A DNA stretch of 64,000 nucleotides from Gnetum montanum. Taxonomy: Eukaryota > Streptophyta > Gnetopsida > Gnetales > Gnetaceae. A program made the translations under genes and the position numbers. A model generated the notes under the pieces. The model had not been told where the DNA came from and searched no databases. It saw only the letters and a list, made by a program, of their open reading frames with translations. The stretch lies in NCBI GenBank assembly GCA_015680685.1, contig MNCI01002869.1, positions 427,326 through 491,325 of the forward strand, read 5' to 3'. Shown in pieces: positions 22,301 through 35,420 of the stretch. Every line of letters starts with the position of its first letter. Positions within the stretch are counted from its first letter, which is position 1.

Positions 22301-25238
22301 GCCTAGATACCTCCAAGTAGACTTAATAGTTATGAAATGAACTAGACATAAGTATGTATTTACTATTGTGAATGTTGAAATGGTTGGGTTGTGTATGAAA
22401 CTATAACTAACTATCATAAAAGAAATTAGCTAACTTTGTTAAATACTATGAGTTGTTGGAGATTCATATTTTGTCCAATCACTTACTTTATACATTCCTA
22501 TAGTACATTACTTATAACAAATAAAATTTTGCAAAAACATTTGAGCACAATTCTACCAATTTACTCCTAATTTTTCACAAAGAGAAAGTTTCACAAGAAA
22601 ACTAGAAATAGAGAGAGATTCAATGAACTTAAAAAGAGAAAGAAAAGAAAGCAGATTCATGTGAAATCTCAAATATATAAGCAAGATAAATTTACATGAG
22701 GAAATACTTCATAATAAAGCTATTCCTAATTCAATAAGTACAAATTATCCAAATCTTCTAAGCTCAACTAGCAATTTCATAAAAGACAATCTTATTATAC
22801 CATCAAAAATGTTGTGTAAATGACAAAATATCTATTTTTGCTAGTTAATAGTTGTCAAAGATCGCATTTAAGAGAGCCTTAAAAAAATTGACAATTTCAT
22901 AATTAAAATACCAAGGCAATACACTTTAAAAATAAAGAAGTTATTTTTGTCCCATCAAAGTATCAAAGATTTTCCTAGATCCTCTATGCTCAAAATAGGA
23001 AATTTTGTTAAGACATTTCTATTAACTTGCTCTTGAGGCTTTTCAACAACATAAGCTCTTCTATGGAAAAATATTAATAGGATTCTAATATTGTGCAAAA
23101 ACAAAGTTATAAAAGCAACCTAGAAAAAATTTTCAAAATTAAATGCCAAGCATGATACTATCTAAACCATTAGCTAAGTAATTGAAACAAAATAGAAAGA
23201 AATGAACTCAAAGGATTAAAACAAAGCAGCCACATTGATGTCTTTATAAAGCCATTCTTTTACAATCTTTAAAGTTTTTTTTTTCAAATTTTTCCTACTT
23301 CCTCCCCTTTTCAATTCTACCTTTGAAGCCCCTTTAATAGTGACCTTAAGGTAGTTACAATAATCATGAAATGTTAAGGGTATTACAAATATTAATTTAT
23401 AACTATCTTAGAAGTTATAACTTCTATAGGAAGTTATTAGAAATTTGAGCTCTAATTGCAAGTGTTTTCTTGATAATAAATATCGTGGAAGTTACCATAA
23501 GAAGTTACAAAAATTAGAAAGATACATGTCATAGTTGCCAAGTATAATGTCAAATGAAAATTTTTAGGAGGTTTAGTTGTACATCTATATAATTTTCATA
23601 GGAAATAAAATAATAATTAAAAATTAAGGTCTATATCCCCCCTTTCTAGGTCATAGCTTCCCATGTATGCATTTCTTATTTTTATTTGACCTTATATTAT
23701 ATTTCATGATAATCATAATAATCTATATAGTTTTTTATTATGTTCTAATCTAAATTTCAAATTTTAAATGAAATGTAATTCTCTCCAACTGGTTGTGGAA
23801 ACATAGAGGCAAAGGTCTATGGTGTGCCACATGTTGTAGGGAAGAGGGTTCATCATTCGCTGTGTTGCACCATCTTTGTTACCATGGATGCCATCTTGGT
23901 TAAGGAGAATGATGATGGTGATGCTAGTGTAGTTCTTACCAATGCTAATGATTCGACTAGACATCATTACATGTCATTGTTGCAACATTGTTGCCACTGT
24001 GCATCACTGTTTGTAGCATTATTGTCACTACACCTACCATAGAGCAACAACAAACTTCTTGCATGCATTTTTCTACCAACTATGTTGATCATGCTACTGC
24101 ACTACCACTATATTGTCTACTATGTCTACTTCTACTACCTTCAAAATTACTGCTACCTCATGGTCATTAGAACCCTAGGAAAAACTACATCAAAGATTTT
24201 CTACAATTAATGACAAGGCTGAGTTTGGGATTGCAATAGCATTTCAGTTGGGGCTATACTTAGGTTTGTAGCTCGAAACAAAAATTTTCTTTCATGGAGA
24301 GGAATTAGTTCATATCAGATGTTAATGATAAAAGAGGAAGGATGAGAGATGCAAGCACATTTCACAAATGCTATTTCTCCCAACCCTAAAGCAGGTGTAT
24401 TTCTTGAAAATTCTGATAAATTGCATGCTTGTCATTATTACAATGTCTTGTTGTACTTGGAAATTCAATTCTCCAATTATTACTATTAATGTTTAAATCT
24501 TTTACGATAACAATGAGGATCAATAACTACAGAAAAATTCTGGTAACCACATTCTTGGCTTTCTGAGTCAGTTCTCCTTTTAATATTTAAAGGAAAATCC
24601 CTTGTTTGAATCATCCTCGTTGATGTGATTTTTTTATCTTCCTTTTATTCATTTAATAACTAGGCTACCAAAAACCTCCCAGCTACAGAATTAGATGGTA
24701 GATTAGTTTCTTATCTATATATTCAGAATATGGCTATGATGGTTGGATATTTTGATAAGAAGTTTTAGATTCTTGCATTATTTCTAGTTTTTCACGATTT
24801 CTTGCTAAGGCATGTAATGATTGAAATTTCATCGGTGCCTAATAGATTTCTTTTCAAGAATTTCTAATTTAGTTTGGAATAGTAAACAAAAATGCCCTTA
24901 GGTGACACCTATGGCCAATAGATAGCCAAAGGTAATTTACACTAACAAATGATTACCATTTCACCATCAACTAATAGATACAATTTGCTTCATTTTCTTT
25001 TGGTAGCATAGGACTAGTACTTGTTCTTCCTTATACTTAAAAAAAAATACTAATCCATCTAATGGTCAAATGTGCTAACATTTCATCCCCCCTCCTTTTC
25101 TTAGTTTTTACATGGAAAAATGAAAATATACACTGATGCATATTGGGTAAGAAATAGAAATTTATTGGAAACAATTTTCTTTCTACATTGAAAATAGAAA
25201 TTGATGAACATAAATAAGCCATGTTAGTAGGCTACCAT
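22301..25238. other. No recognised feature
   Basis: About 2.9 kb of AT-rich DNA. Frames at 23824-24170 are short, rich in Cys/His/Leu on the plus strand and match nothing I know. No LTR, pol motif or splice-supported exon could be defended. Confidence 0.4.
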
Positions 25239-26138
25239 TGACACAGCCTCATCGATGAGGCCTCATTTACCTAGTGTTGCCCCATCAACAGTTGTGTTGA
25301 CGTAGCATTTTCTACATTGACGAGGCCTTGTTGATGTAGCCCTAGAGAAAAACTATAAATATGAGCTCCTATCCATGTTTATTGGGACTAGATTCATAGT
25401 AGTAGCCAAACTCTTGCAAGTTTTACATTGAAAACTTCAAATATTTCTCTTGAGTGCCCACAGTCAGGAGTCATTGAGTGCAAAAATATTTATTTGAGAA
25501 TTATTGTACTTGAGCATGATAGTGTGTACAACAATAAAGACAAGCTTCTTGATAAACCTTGTAGCATTCTAGATAGCTTAAATTTTCTCTTTATGCATTC
25601 ATTGTTTTTATGAAACATTCAATCAATTAAACTAAATTAAGCTAAATTATACTTAAATAAATTAAGCTAAATAGGTTAAGTACATAAGTATGACCACTTT
25701 AAGCATAACACGTATTTGCTTGGTAATCCCAGCAATGCTATTGCTTGGTTTTCCCACTAGCATAGTGCTTGGTAACCTAGTAGTGGATACGTGGGTTCAA
25801 GATGTGTATAGAAAGTAGGACTAGATGCTTATGTTAGGATTAGTTAAAGATTAGTTAGTTGGTTAAGTTAAATTATTTACTAAATTATTCTATCTCTATT
25901 TTTAAGCACCAAAATCATAAAACACAAAATGATAAAAATTATATGCCTCAATTACTCTTAACCATACCATTATGCCTTACAAGTATAATTAGGAAGACAA
26001 CGAATGATCTTAGGGCAAGGTTCACTTCCTAGAAGACTAGTGTACTAGAAACTATAAAGTCCATGTAATTCTACTTGATCACACGTGAATGCTTTGTAAT
26101 TCATATGGTTAGATATAGGGGTACCTCGACACTCACCA
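25239..26138 (+). repeat. 5' LTR of element F (Athila-type gypsy)
   Basis: It starts TGACACAGCC and ends CTCACCA. The U3 tip holds repeated short palindromic words ('catcgatgagg', 'ttgatgtagcc', 'ttgacgaggcc'). ACTATAAATATG at about 25352 is the TATA box, GAGTGCCCACAGTCAGGAGTC (25452-25472) the conserved R motif, and AATAAA at 25533 the poly(A) signal. The 'gcttggtaatcccagcaatg' block and 'catatggttagatatagggg' near the end are shared with the other copies. No 3' LTR of F was found. Confidence 0.8.
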
Positions 26139-26139
26139 T

Positions 26140-26157
26140 TGGTGCCATTATTGAGGA
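26140..26157 (+). promoter_or_regulatory. Primer-binding site of element F (tRNA-Asp type)
   Basis: TGGTGCCATTATTGAGGA follows the LTR by one base. It keeps the TGG-x-GCC start of a site complementary to tRNA-Asp(GUC). Confidence 0.6.
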
Positions 26158-26339
26158 CTTTGTTTGTTGAAACATGCGCTATCTAGGATTAGTAACTATT
26201 ATTAATATCATTAGACAAAATCAAGGTCAACATCATTCTCATGCAACATGTAAGTACTAAGCACACTAATAATCTTATTTGTTGCAAAATTTCTTCTTCC
26301 CATAGGTGTGAAGATGTTAAACCACTAATCTTGTAGGAG

Positions 26340-28510
26340 TGCAAAGTGGTATTTACTCATCTAGATGAGTATGTATCATACTTCACCTTCATCCTACATT
26401 AATATGAAATACTATGATGGTGTGACATGAAGGATAACATCGTATTTCCCCTTGATCAATCTATGCTTGGGATGCTATTTCAAATTCTTAAGAAGTTAGG
26501 AATCTTGGATCTTAATGAGGAATACATTGTTAATGATCATGGCACTCAAGACTACCATCCCACTTAAACATAATGCAAGCGAGATTGACATTAGGTGAAG
26601 CACCATGAGCTCACAAAAGAAAATTTTTTTACTAATCTCTTGTTCCTGATAAAACAAGATGACAATGTGGATCCTTCCCTTGAGGGTTCTCAATATGAAA
26701 ATTCTTCATCCTCTAGTATTGGTGATGAGGGTGTGACCCTGAACCTACGATCCACTATTCATAAACTAGGTTTGGAAAAAAGTGATAATCAAGATAGGGA
26801 CTTAGGTAAACATCATAATGTCAAGGAATCTAAGGATGTGGTTGTAATGAATGAAGAGGTGGTGGCAGATATTGTGGTGGTGGTGGTGATCCATCTTCCT
26901 CTTCATCCTTTTCATCTGATTTTAAGCATTCCTCTTCATCTATTGGTTCTCATAAAATACACCATTGAAATAATTGTGATGAAGGTGATCAATGAGACAA
27001 CAATGATCATTATGGCCATCAAGAATGTAGAGGTGGCTAGAACCATCATTGGCATCACCAATGTAATGATGATGATGTACCTCTGTTGGTGACTTCAAGC
27101 ATGCTCAACATTACAAAGGTAGTAAAGATCCTAACTAGGCATGTGAGAGATATCCAAATCAAGTTCTTAGACATGAATAATATCCCAAGATTTGCAAGGG
27201 GATACAACTCTAATCTCCAGACACATCTACAAGATTTTCACAATGCCTGTGCCATATGGAACATTGAAAAAGGCTAGTAGAAACTCAAGATTTTCCCCAA
27301 GACACTCATCAAGGAATTTGAAAGTTGGTACTGATCCTTGGAGCTGGAATTCATTTGTCAATGGAGTACAATGTTATATCTATTCAATGACAAATACCAA
27401 ACACACTTTAGAGTGTCTAACCTGAGAAGGAAAATCCAAGTCTAGAAATAAGGAACACACAAACCCTTGGATGATTCCATGGTAGATACTATTTTCTCTT
27501 ACTTCAATGCCCTAGCCATGTTTATTCTTAAAGGGAATAGCTCCACCACATTATAGATGGGCTTAGAGCCAAAACTAGAAGAACTCTTGGGGTTTGTACC
27601 TAATGAAGTCTATTTGAATTAAGAGCTTATTAGATCCAAAGGCTTATAGAGTAGGTAGCACAGGAAGAAGGTGAGTTGTTAAAAAGGGAAAGTGTAGAAG
27701 AGTATAATAGGGATCCTTCCATTTAGAAAAGAGAGGTCTAATTTTGTTATGAGGAGGAGTTACCACTTGACAAAGTGGTGAATAGGAAAACCTTGCCTAT
27801 TTAAAAATCTAATTCTAACATTTTGCAAAGGTTAATAAATTATGGGACTCTTTGGATGAAAATTTTCAAACTACTATGAAGATAGCTAAAGTATCCAAAG
27901 AACAAACTAGTCATCATGAATGCAGGAGACGAAAAGAAGCTAAACATGCCTACTAGAGAGGTAAGGGAAAAGTTTCTGTCATAGAGGATGTTGTGAAAAC
28001 CAGCTTTGATGATGATACTTGTTGTGACATCTATCAATAAGAAAATCCAAAAGGGTGTTACCCTATGATGTCACACTTACAAGAGTCTAGGGTGTACATA
28101 TTGAATCCTTGAGTTGCACAAAGGCAAGCACGTAGATGATTCCCTTATCCTTAAGGCAATCCAAGGTAGTTCCACCAACAACAACAAGCTTGCTACCCAA
28201 CTGAAGCTTTACCACAACCATATGAAGAATACCAATAGTGGCATCAACCACAATTTTGGGGAATGCCGCCACCAAGGCAACAATACCCTTACAGGTAATT
28301 AGATCTATACTTGTTCTATGTTTAGCAACCCATTTCTTTAAGAAGTTCTACAAGTCATGCCTCATTTCAGCATCACTATTACCCCATTCACTATCTACTA
28401 GAGGAGAGAACCCATATCCATACCATCCTCCACATTATTTTGCACTCATCCCTTCAGCCTCAATCCAGTTACCTCCTACTCCATCCATGCAAGGAGAAAT
28501 TCCTCCATAG
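26340..28510 (+). pseudogene. gag of element F
   Basis: Segments in order: YFTFILH with NIVFPLDQSMLGMLFQIL (26370-26500), a Ser/His/Asp-rich linker (26660-27080), the Gag core with IKFLDMNNIPRFARGYNSN and LQDFHNACAIWNIEK (27140-27275), KIFPKTLIKEFESWY, LRRKIQV and the PLDDSMV segment. The Cys/His motif TCCDIYQ*ENPKGCYPM lies at 28020-28065, then a Pro/Tyr-rich tail ending PPTPSMQGEIPP at 28507. At least several frameshifts and stops are present. Confidence 0.7.
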
Positions 28511-28739
28511 TGATAGTGATGAAGTGCTACTATGGCTATACATTCACAAATGGCCTTCTAGTCAAGTGGTCTAGATAATTGATCTAGGAAATGACCCTTT
28601 TTCTGACCCAAAAATCCTCCCAAACCTTCAAAACCTAATGTGGATGGTCACCCTACATTTCTAGCATTCTCATCTTTTGCATCAAATACTTTTAAGTGCC
28701 CTTCAAACCAAACACTACCTTGGATCTACACTATGATGT

Positions 28740-29235
28740 TAACTCATGTTGTGTTTGATTAGATCAAGGTTTGTAATCTTTCCATGAAAATATTTAACCC
28801 AAGAAGTCCACTCATTTACTTGCAAATCATTGGACATGAGCCATGAAAGGCTCTTCTTGATTTCGGTGTCAATATCATCTCTCATAACATGTACAAGGCA
28901 TGGAACATACCACTTATCAAGAAGAGAAATATCTATTTATAATTGGTAGAACAATCAATCACTATTCCTTTAGGATTAGTGAATGACATTATAACCACAG
29001 TTAGTGGGTGATCCTATCCTATTGATTTTCTAGTGATCAAGATCAAAAACTACAAAGGTGACTTTCCCATCATTATGGGAAGGGCTTGGTTAAGCATGGT
29101 CGATGCACGTATGGGCATAAAGGACCTCTCCTTGGAAATTTCCAAGGAAAATAAATTTGGAAGGTTGGAGAAGAAGCATGTTTCATGCATCGCATATAGT
29201 GATAATGGGTGTAATTGCATGCAAAATATTTAGTT
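28740..29235 (+). pseudogene. Aspartic protease of element F
   Basis: The segment SPLIYLQIIGHEP is followed by KALLDFGVNIISHNMYKAWN; in copy A the active site reads ALLDSGSIVNLISQEMYKA, so the catalytic triplet D-S-G is D-F-G here. The following part GLVNDIITTVSGWSYPIDF, FPIIMGRAWLSMVDA and SLEISKENKF is well kept. Protease would process the Gag-Pol polyprotein; the Ser/Thr-to-Phe change argues against activity. Confidence 0.7.
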
Positions 29236-29640
29236 CGTCAAAAGTACATACATTAAGGCATGCAATTAGTGTGCACAACAAACATATATTCAAAAGTGCT
29301 TATACATAGTAGCCAAAAAATAGGAGGGCACCCAGTGGTTGATAGCTGAATCAGATAGCAACACATTATACAAGGAATCAACTGAGAGCCTAACATGTGC
29401 TTATGTTGAAAGCATAGATGAAATTGAGAAAGTTCATCACCAACTCTTTGATGATCAAGATGATGATACCTATTGGGGAGAGTTGGAAATCCTTGATAAC
29501 TTCAAGTTGCAGCCCCTAGAGATAAAAACTTTACCAACTAGCATAGAGTATGCATTCTTAAACAATGGTAAGCTAGTCATAATTAATGCCAAACTTACTC
29601 TTGAATAAAAAGAAAAGCTATTAAATGTGGTTAAAAAATG
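29236..29640 (+). pseudogene. Protease-RT linker of element F
   Basis: It includes 'GTQWLIAESDSNTLYKEST', TCAYVESIDEIEKVHHQL, WGELEILDNFKLQPLEIKTL and YAFLNNGKLVIINAKLT. The Gln codon CAG at 29333 is intact here, whereas A, B and G have TAG at the same codon. The segment joins protease to RT in Athila-type pol. Confidence 0.6.
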
Positions 29641-30240
29641 GCCAAAAGCCTTTCCATGGTTGTATCATGAGCTAATAAGAATCAATCCAAGGATATGCTA
29701 GCATTGCATTTACATCGACCTAACCATGAAGCCAAGAAGGTAGCTGTAGAGGCAACTAAACCCCAAATTGAAGTAGATCATCAAGAAGGAAATAGAACAA
29801 CTCAAGGTGGGGTTCATCTATCTGATTGTAGATAGTGAGTGGGTTAGTCCACTTGTAATTATGCCAAGGAAAGATGGCAAGTGGTAGATCTACATTGACT
29901 TCAGGCTACTAAACATGATAATATTTAAAGATCATTTTCCATTGCCATTTGTGGATCAAGTGTTGGACACTATCTCCGAGCATTGCTATTATAGCTTCTT
30001 GGATGGTTATAGTGGCTATAACCAAATCCAAATTGCACTAGGGGCATTCATGAGTCCTTGGGGGATTTTTGCATATTGTAAGATGCCATTCGGTCTATGC
30101 AATGCCCCTAGTACATTTCAATGCCTAGTCATTATTTTCTAGTAGTAGATCAGTAGTGATGTGGAAGCCTACATGGATGAATTATTCACCTATGTATCTA
30201 CATTTGAGAAATTCTTGAACCACTTTAATTAGGTTTTGAA
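29641..30240 (+). pseudogene. Reverse transcriptase of element F
   Basis: RT copies the element's RNA into DNA in the virus-like particle. Motifs seen: DSEWVSPLVIMPRKDGKW, IYIDFRLLNM, FKDHFPLPFVDQVLDTISEH, YYSFLDGYSGYNQIQIA, PWGIFAYCKMPFGLCNAPSTF. The catalytic motif reads EAYMDELF, where gypsy RT has x-D-D; the second Asp is Glu. Stops interrupt the frame, for example before IYIDF and after IIF. Confidence 0.75.
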
Positions 30241-30569
30241 AATATGTGTTAAAAAAAATTTGTGGCTCAACTAGCAAAAGAGTCATCTCATGGTCAAAGA
30301 AGGCATTATCTTGAGGCACCAAATTTCACAAGAAGGGATTGAGGTAGACATAAAGAAGATAAGGGATCATCCAAATAATAACATGCCAACTAGAGATAGT
30401 CAAAGGCATCTAATCATTCCTTGGACATACTAGCTATTATCAATGATTCATAAATAATTTCTCTAAGATTGCAAAGCCATTGGTCAAGCTAATGAATAGA
30501 GATATTCCATTCATCTAGACCAAGGAGTATGAACATGCATTCCAATAATTGAATGAAAAACTCATAGAA

Positions 30570-30960
30570 ACTCCAATTCTAAGGGAACTATATTGGTCTA
30601 GTTCATTTCACATAATGACAGATGCATCTAATTATGCTTTGGGGGTGGTGCTTACATAGTTGGATGATAAAAATTCCATATTATATTGACTACATAAGCT
30701 AAAGCATTATTGGTGCACAATTGAATTACACCACAATTGAAAAAGAACTAATGGTAGTGGTGTATGCCCTTGAAAAGTTTAGGCACTATGTGCTTGGATA
30801 TAAAGTTTTTATGCACACAGACCATAGTGCCATCCATTTGTTAATGAATAAGTTGGTAGTGAGCCCCATATCATATGGTGACTCATGATCTTGCAGAAAT
30901 TCAATCTCATGATGGTAGATCAAAAAGGGATCAAGAATGTGATTGTTGACCACCTCTCTT
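30570..30960 (+). pseudogene. RNase H relic of element F
   Basis: Frame-broken pieces match the RNase H of copy A: HIMTDASNYALGVVLT-like (30608-30655), 'GAQLNYTTIEKELMVVVYALEKF', 'HYVLGYKVFMHTDHSAIHLLMN' and 'DQKGIKNVIVDHLS'. The TD and HTDHSA words carry the expected acidic residues. Several stops are present. Confidence 0.65.
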
Positions 30961-31149
30961 AATTAAGATGGAATAATAAAAAGGAGGAGACCCCACTCTC
31001 TAATTAGTTTCTAGATGAATTCCTCTTTATAGGAGCAATAAATAACCAAGTATCAATGGAAACAAAATGGTATGATGGCATCCTCACTTACCTTCTCACT
31101 TAGGAGATGCCACAAGATCTTGACTTTAGAAAGAACCAATAATTTCTTC

Positions 31150-32350
31150 ATTGGGCCAAATAATTCATGGAAATCAATAGACACCTCTATAAGGTGTGCA
31201 TTAATGGTCTGATTCATTGGTGTGTCTTTGATGAAGATCAATTGCATATTCTCCAGGATGCTCACAAAGGACCTTGTGAAGGCCACTATGTAAGAAGACA
31301 AATGACCATAAAAATCCTAATGGCAGGAACTATTAGCCTACAATATTCAAAGATGATCATAAGTTTTTATAATCTTGTGAATGTTGTCAATGAGATGGTG
31401 GGATGATTACTTGAATGAAAGGTCCTTAATAGTGGATTCAACCACTAGAGCCCTTTGACATATGAGGCATTAACTTCATGGATCCCATCACACCCATGTC
31501 CAACAGAAAGACATATATCATTGTAGTAGTCAACTACTACACAAAATGGGTATAATTAGTAGTCATCACCAATTATACATCATCCACTATTGCTAGATTT
31601 ATACAACAACATGTTGTAAATAGGTTTGGGATGCCACATGCACTAATTTTTGACAACAGAACTCATTTCATAAATTCCACTTTTAGAAAGCTAATGCAAC
31701 GCTTTGGGGTTGAACATAAATTAACAACATCCTATGGCCCCCAAGCCAATGGTCAAGTAGAGGTAACTAATCAAGAGATCAAAAAGATCTTAATAAGGAC
31801 CATAAGAAAATATAGGAGATATTGGAGCATAAAACTCAACGATGCTCTATGGGCCTACTAGTTAACATGAAAACTTCCTATTGGCTACTCTTCTTATGAG
31901 CTAGTGTATGAAAAATTTCCAATGCTCCTGACTCAATTCGAGCTCCATACACTTTCAATAGCCCATGATCTAAATCTTGACCTAAGCCTAGCACAAAAAT
32001 AAAAATTGATCAACCTCAATGTATTAGAAAAAAATAGATTGCTCATCCTATCTTTGAATAAAGTGCACAAGGCATTCAACAAGCAATGGCATGACCAAAT
32101 AATATGGAAGTAAAATTCCTACCAGGAGATAAGGTTCTTTATTGGAATCTCACACATGTACCTAAAAAAATAAAATTTCAAACATTGTGGAAAGGACCTT
32201 ATATAATTTCTGAAACCCTTCCTTCTAGGGCCATGACCATATACAAACCTAAAAGCTCAAATAAAAAGTAGTTGGTCAACATCCAATAAGTGAACTTTTT
32301 CCTAGAACCAAAACAAGCTAGTGCAACAACTACCTCAATGAATGGATAAA
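31150..32350 (+). pseudogene. Integrase of element F
   Basis: The zinc-binding part includes LQDAHKGPCEGHYVRRQMTI (31248-31310) with its first His. The catalytic core has GINFMDPITPMSN at about 31470 (Asn where the first DDE Asp is expected), LIFDNRTHF (second Asp kept, 31645-31672), and QANGQVEVTNQEIKKIL (Glu kept, 31742-31790). The C-terminal part has GDKVLYWN-like and LWKGPYIISETLPS words near 32130-32225. Stops occur, so it is inactive. Confidence 0.7.
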
Positions 32351-32389
32351 AACAATTAATTTTTCAGATCTCCTCCTTCCAACTTAGTC

Positions 32390-32653
32390 ATGGTGGAGAT
32401 GGCCATCCATGCTAATCATCCATATGGCTTCTCAATTTTTTTATTTTCTATTTTTCATATTTTTTATTTTGTAATTTATTTATTTTATAAATTATTAATT
32501 TTTAAAATTTTTCCATTTTGTATCATTTTTTTCTACACCATTGTTATTACATTTGAATCTTTATTGAATATTTCAAATTTTCTTATATATTTTACTTTGT
32601 TTTCTTTAAGTGTGGTTTTCAAATTCTCGCTAATAAAAGTGCTTTATTGTTAA
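32390..32653 (+). CDS. Small hydrophobic ORF after pol, element F copy (87 codons)
   Basis: ATG at 32390 follows a pyrimidine-rich tract ending 'cttccaacttag'. The protein starts MVEMAIHANHPYGF and continues with long runs of Phe, Ile, Leu and Tyr, enough for two or three membrane spans. It is the longest of the four copies and has no stop for 87 codons. Copies A, B and G share the start. The base composition (T-rich) alone can explain hydrophobicity, so coding is uncertain. Confidence 0.35.
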   Translation: MVEMAIHANHPYGFSIFLFSIFHIFYFVIYLFYKLLIFKIFPFCIIFFYTIVITFESLLNISNFLIYFTLFSLSVVFKFSLIKVLYC

Positions 32654-33660
32654 TAGGACACAATGGTGCTATAGTAGCTACTAATGGTTGTTTGCTACTA
32701 TATAGTTTCTATTTTTAAATTTTTGTATCAATGGCTCAGTCATGGTTTCTTTTTCATGGAACATGCAATGAGTCCATGACATATACCCATCCACAAACTT
32801 TATGGTTTTCCTTATTCTAGAAGTTTGAGGTCCCTTTCATTAAATCAACTTTTAATAAATTTGTAACCTTGGTAGTTTCTAGAATTGGAAAGAATTCAAA
32901 GGTTTGAATAGGGTGTGACTTCAAGGGGACTCAATACTCTTTGTACTCTTTTTCTTACTTGAGTGCTTGATTTTTTTTTGAACTTTTTGCTATTCCGTTC
33001 CAACCACTAAATAGGAAGTCAAATAATGTCTTTGCATGGTATGGTTCCCATCCAAAAAGATTAAAAAAATTAAAATACAAAAAAAAAATAAAAACATGAT
33101 AGGAATTCAAAGCATATCCCTTAGACAAATAAATGAGCTACAAGAACTAGTTATGGGACTCAAAAGACATGTACCCATGCCTGAAGGTCCCCTCTAAGTA
33201 AGGCTCTCTCTCACTTCCTACTTTTTTTTCTTCTCTTTATGGAATGGTGGTTGTTTTGTTGAAGTCCTTTGGTGTCATGAGGGGGTGGATTAATCTCGGA
33301 GTGGTGATATGAAGTTACTAAAAGAGGTTGGTTTTGGTCTAAACTAAAGATGAATCTTCTTTAGTCATTTTAAACATGAACTCCACAAGGGACTTCTTAT
33401 GACCTTAGTTTGGAATTCCATTCCACCTTCTCCATCATCCATTTATGCTATTCATAACTCACCTCACTAACAATGTCCATGTTCTTGATTCCATGTCTTG
33501 GTTTGATGTATTTGAATTCTTAGGTAGAATCTTCTAGGTTTTTGTCGTTAACTTCCATCAACCAATAGTCACCTATGAGGTTTATGGACTCCTTAGGTTG
33601 AGGTTTTGCAAGGGTAAAAAGGGCATGTGCTTGCTATAGGGAGGATCCACTTGCACATCC
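32654..33660 (+). repeat. 3' non-coding region of element F
   Basis: It runs parallel to 58050-59070 of A: 'atgagtccatgacatatacccatccacaaactttatgg', 'gtgtgacttcaaggggact', 'tctttgcatggtatggttcccat', 'attcaaagcatatcccttagac', 'gagctacaagaactagttatggga', 'gggaggatccact'. The similarity fades after about 33660 and no 3' LTR follows. Confidence 0.65.
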
Positions 33661-34370
33661 CTTGGTTAGGTTCATAAAGTACCTTATCCCTAGGCATTCT
33701 TACAACTAGAATCCACATCAGACCATGTGCTTCTTTGCACATTTTGTTTATTAAATATATTCTCCATTAAAATTTTCAATGTTTGATCTTTTAAAGATCC
33801 TCTTCAATGCTTTTATCATATTTTTGGCTTTCCAAGATTCCATAGATCCTAAATTCATTGAAAAATAGCTTATATTTCTAGAGATATTCAACTTTGAAAA
33901 TTTTAATCAATGGGCCTCATATATAGGGCTCCATTGACATTTTCTCACAAACGCTAAAGGAGTTTTTCAATTTTTTAGAGCCCAGAACCTTCCAAAGCCC
34001 ATAACGCATAAACTATTTATTCAAATAACTTTATTCTTTGACCTTGTAGCTATCAAAGGTAAGCTCTTCATCATGGGGGCCATAAATAAACAATTTTTGA
34101 TAGAAATTTTTTCATGATTTCTTCTAACTCCTGCAAAGGTTTAACTAAAAAATCAACTATTAAACACTAAATTACAAGAGTTAAACCTTTCCAACAAGCT
34201 CTAGTCACAATTATAATAAATAATTAATAAAATATTAATAAAATAATCAATATTCCATGGTCCAACCTTAGTCAAAGTGTAACTAACTAATGAAAAAAGG
34301 AATTCAAAAATTTAAGGTTACACATGATATCTACTAATCCATGGATGTGTTGTGACCATAGATGGCACTA
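33661..34370. other. No recognised feature
   Basis: AT-rich sequence between the decayed end of F and the next gag-like relic. No LTR boundary found. Confidence 0.4.
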
Positions 34371-35420
34371 AAGGAAAAACATGTGTAGGAAGCAAGATTG
34401 TCCCAACCAAGGGAGAAAAATCCTAGAACTAGAAGAGCCGAAGAACAACCCCAACAAGAAGAACTCCTTGCAACCCATGCCATAGGTCCTCTTAGGAAGG
34501 AGGCAGAAGTGGAATCTATTAGACAAAATCCAGAACCAGCAACAACAACAACAGAACACTCCCATCAGGATGATGTGCCTGCACAACCAGAAAACCTTAA
34601 GGTGACCTTAATAGAGGCTTTTCTAAATCAAATCAAATCAAGGAAAGTCCAAAAAATCAATGCTTTAAGAGTTAAACTTTGGCCCTTTCTTAGTGCATGC
34701 ACCAAGAGGAGTGTAGAATCAGTTGACTACCTCTCCCATGTGGCCAATAATCACCTCCACTAGGAAGTGGTACATGGGAAAAATGTTTTTAGTTTAGAAC
34801 AACAAGCAATCTAGAGAAACAGTAAAGATCAAGGACATCTTAGTATCCTACTTGATGTAGACCATTATTGTAGAACTTAGGTTACCTAAAATAGGGGCAA
34901 ACCTTACTAAGATCTCGATGCAAGTAGATCCAAGCATCAAGAAAGAATGGATGTGATGGTTTTATGGTGTTGATTGTAAGGAGTTTGACATGCTCACACC
35001 ATTAGAGAGGATCCATTATAATATTGAGGCCTTCCACCTCAATCCCATGGTGAGGACAAGTAAAATCACTACCTTCTTTGCTTGAGCATGTGCTGTTCTA
35101 AGTGGGAGATTCCTAGTCAACCTTCCATAGCTAATCTATTTAGAGATAGAGAAGTTATTTAATGAAAATGAACATGGAAGGAAGGTGCTTCCCTTCCCTT
35201 ACCTCATCAGAAAAATTTATCAAAGGGGAGGGATAGTTTATTATGCCAATGACAACATTAGGCAATTTCCAACAACCAACTAGGAAAAAATGATGAAGAA
35301 TAAAATGCTTGCAACTACAATTCAAGAAGAGGAGTAGAAACCACCACCATCACCTACCACTCAAATAATAGTGCGAAACATTGCTATAACTACCCAATGG
35401 TGTGCAAATATAGATAATGG
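34371..35420 (+). pseudogene. Gag/ORF1-like relic of another retroelement
   Basis: The first part (34398-34763) is open and rich in Glu, Gln, Pro and Arg (QPREKNPRTRRAEEQPQQEE), then carries KVTLIEAFLNQIKSRKVQKI. In another frame from 34810 to 35280 follow VDPSIKKEWMWWFYGVDCKE, YNIEAFHLNPMVRTSKITTF, FLVNLP and GRKVLPFPYLIRKIYQRGG. The 'L.FPYLI..I....G' pattern reminds me of the 'putative plant transposon protein' domain found in Athila-related ORFs, but I cannot confirm it. At least three in-frame stops and one shift are present. Function unknown. Confidence 0.35.

Noticed and set aside
23824-24170. Cys/His-rich frames that might be a small secreted or zinc protein
   Set aside because: They have no spaced Cys/His motif or signal peptide pattern, overlap each other in different frames and end quickly.
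34368-34586. Minus-strand Cys/Phe-rich frame as a small secreted protein
   Set aside because: It is antisense to the Gln/Glu-rich plus-strand frame; CCCCC and GSSSS runs come from that CAA/GAA-rich DNA.
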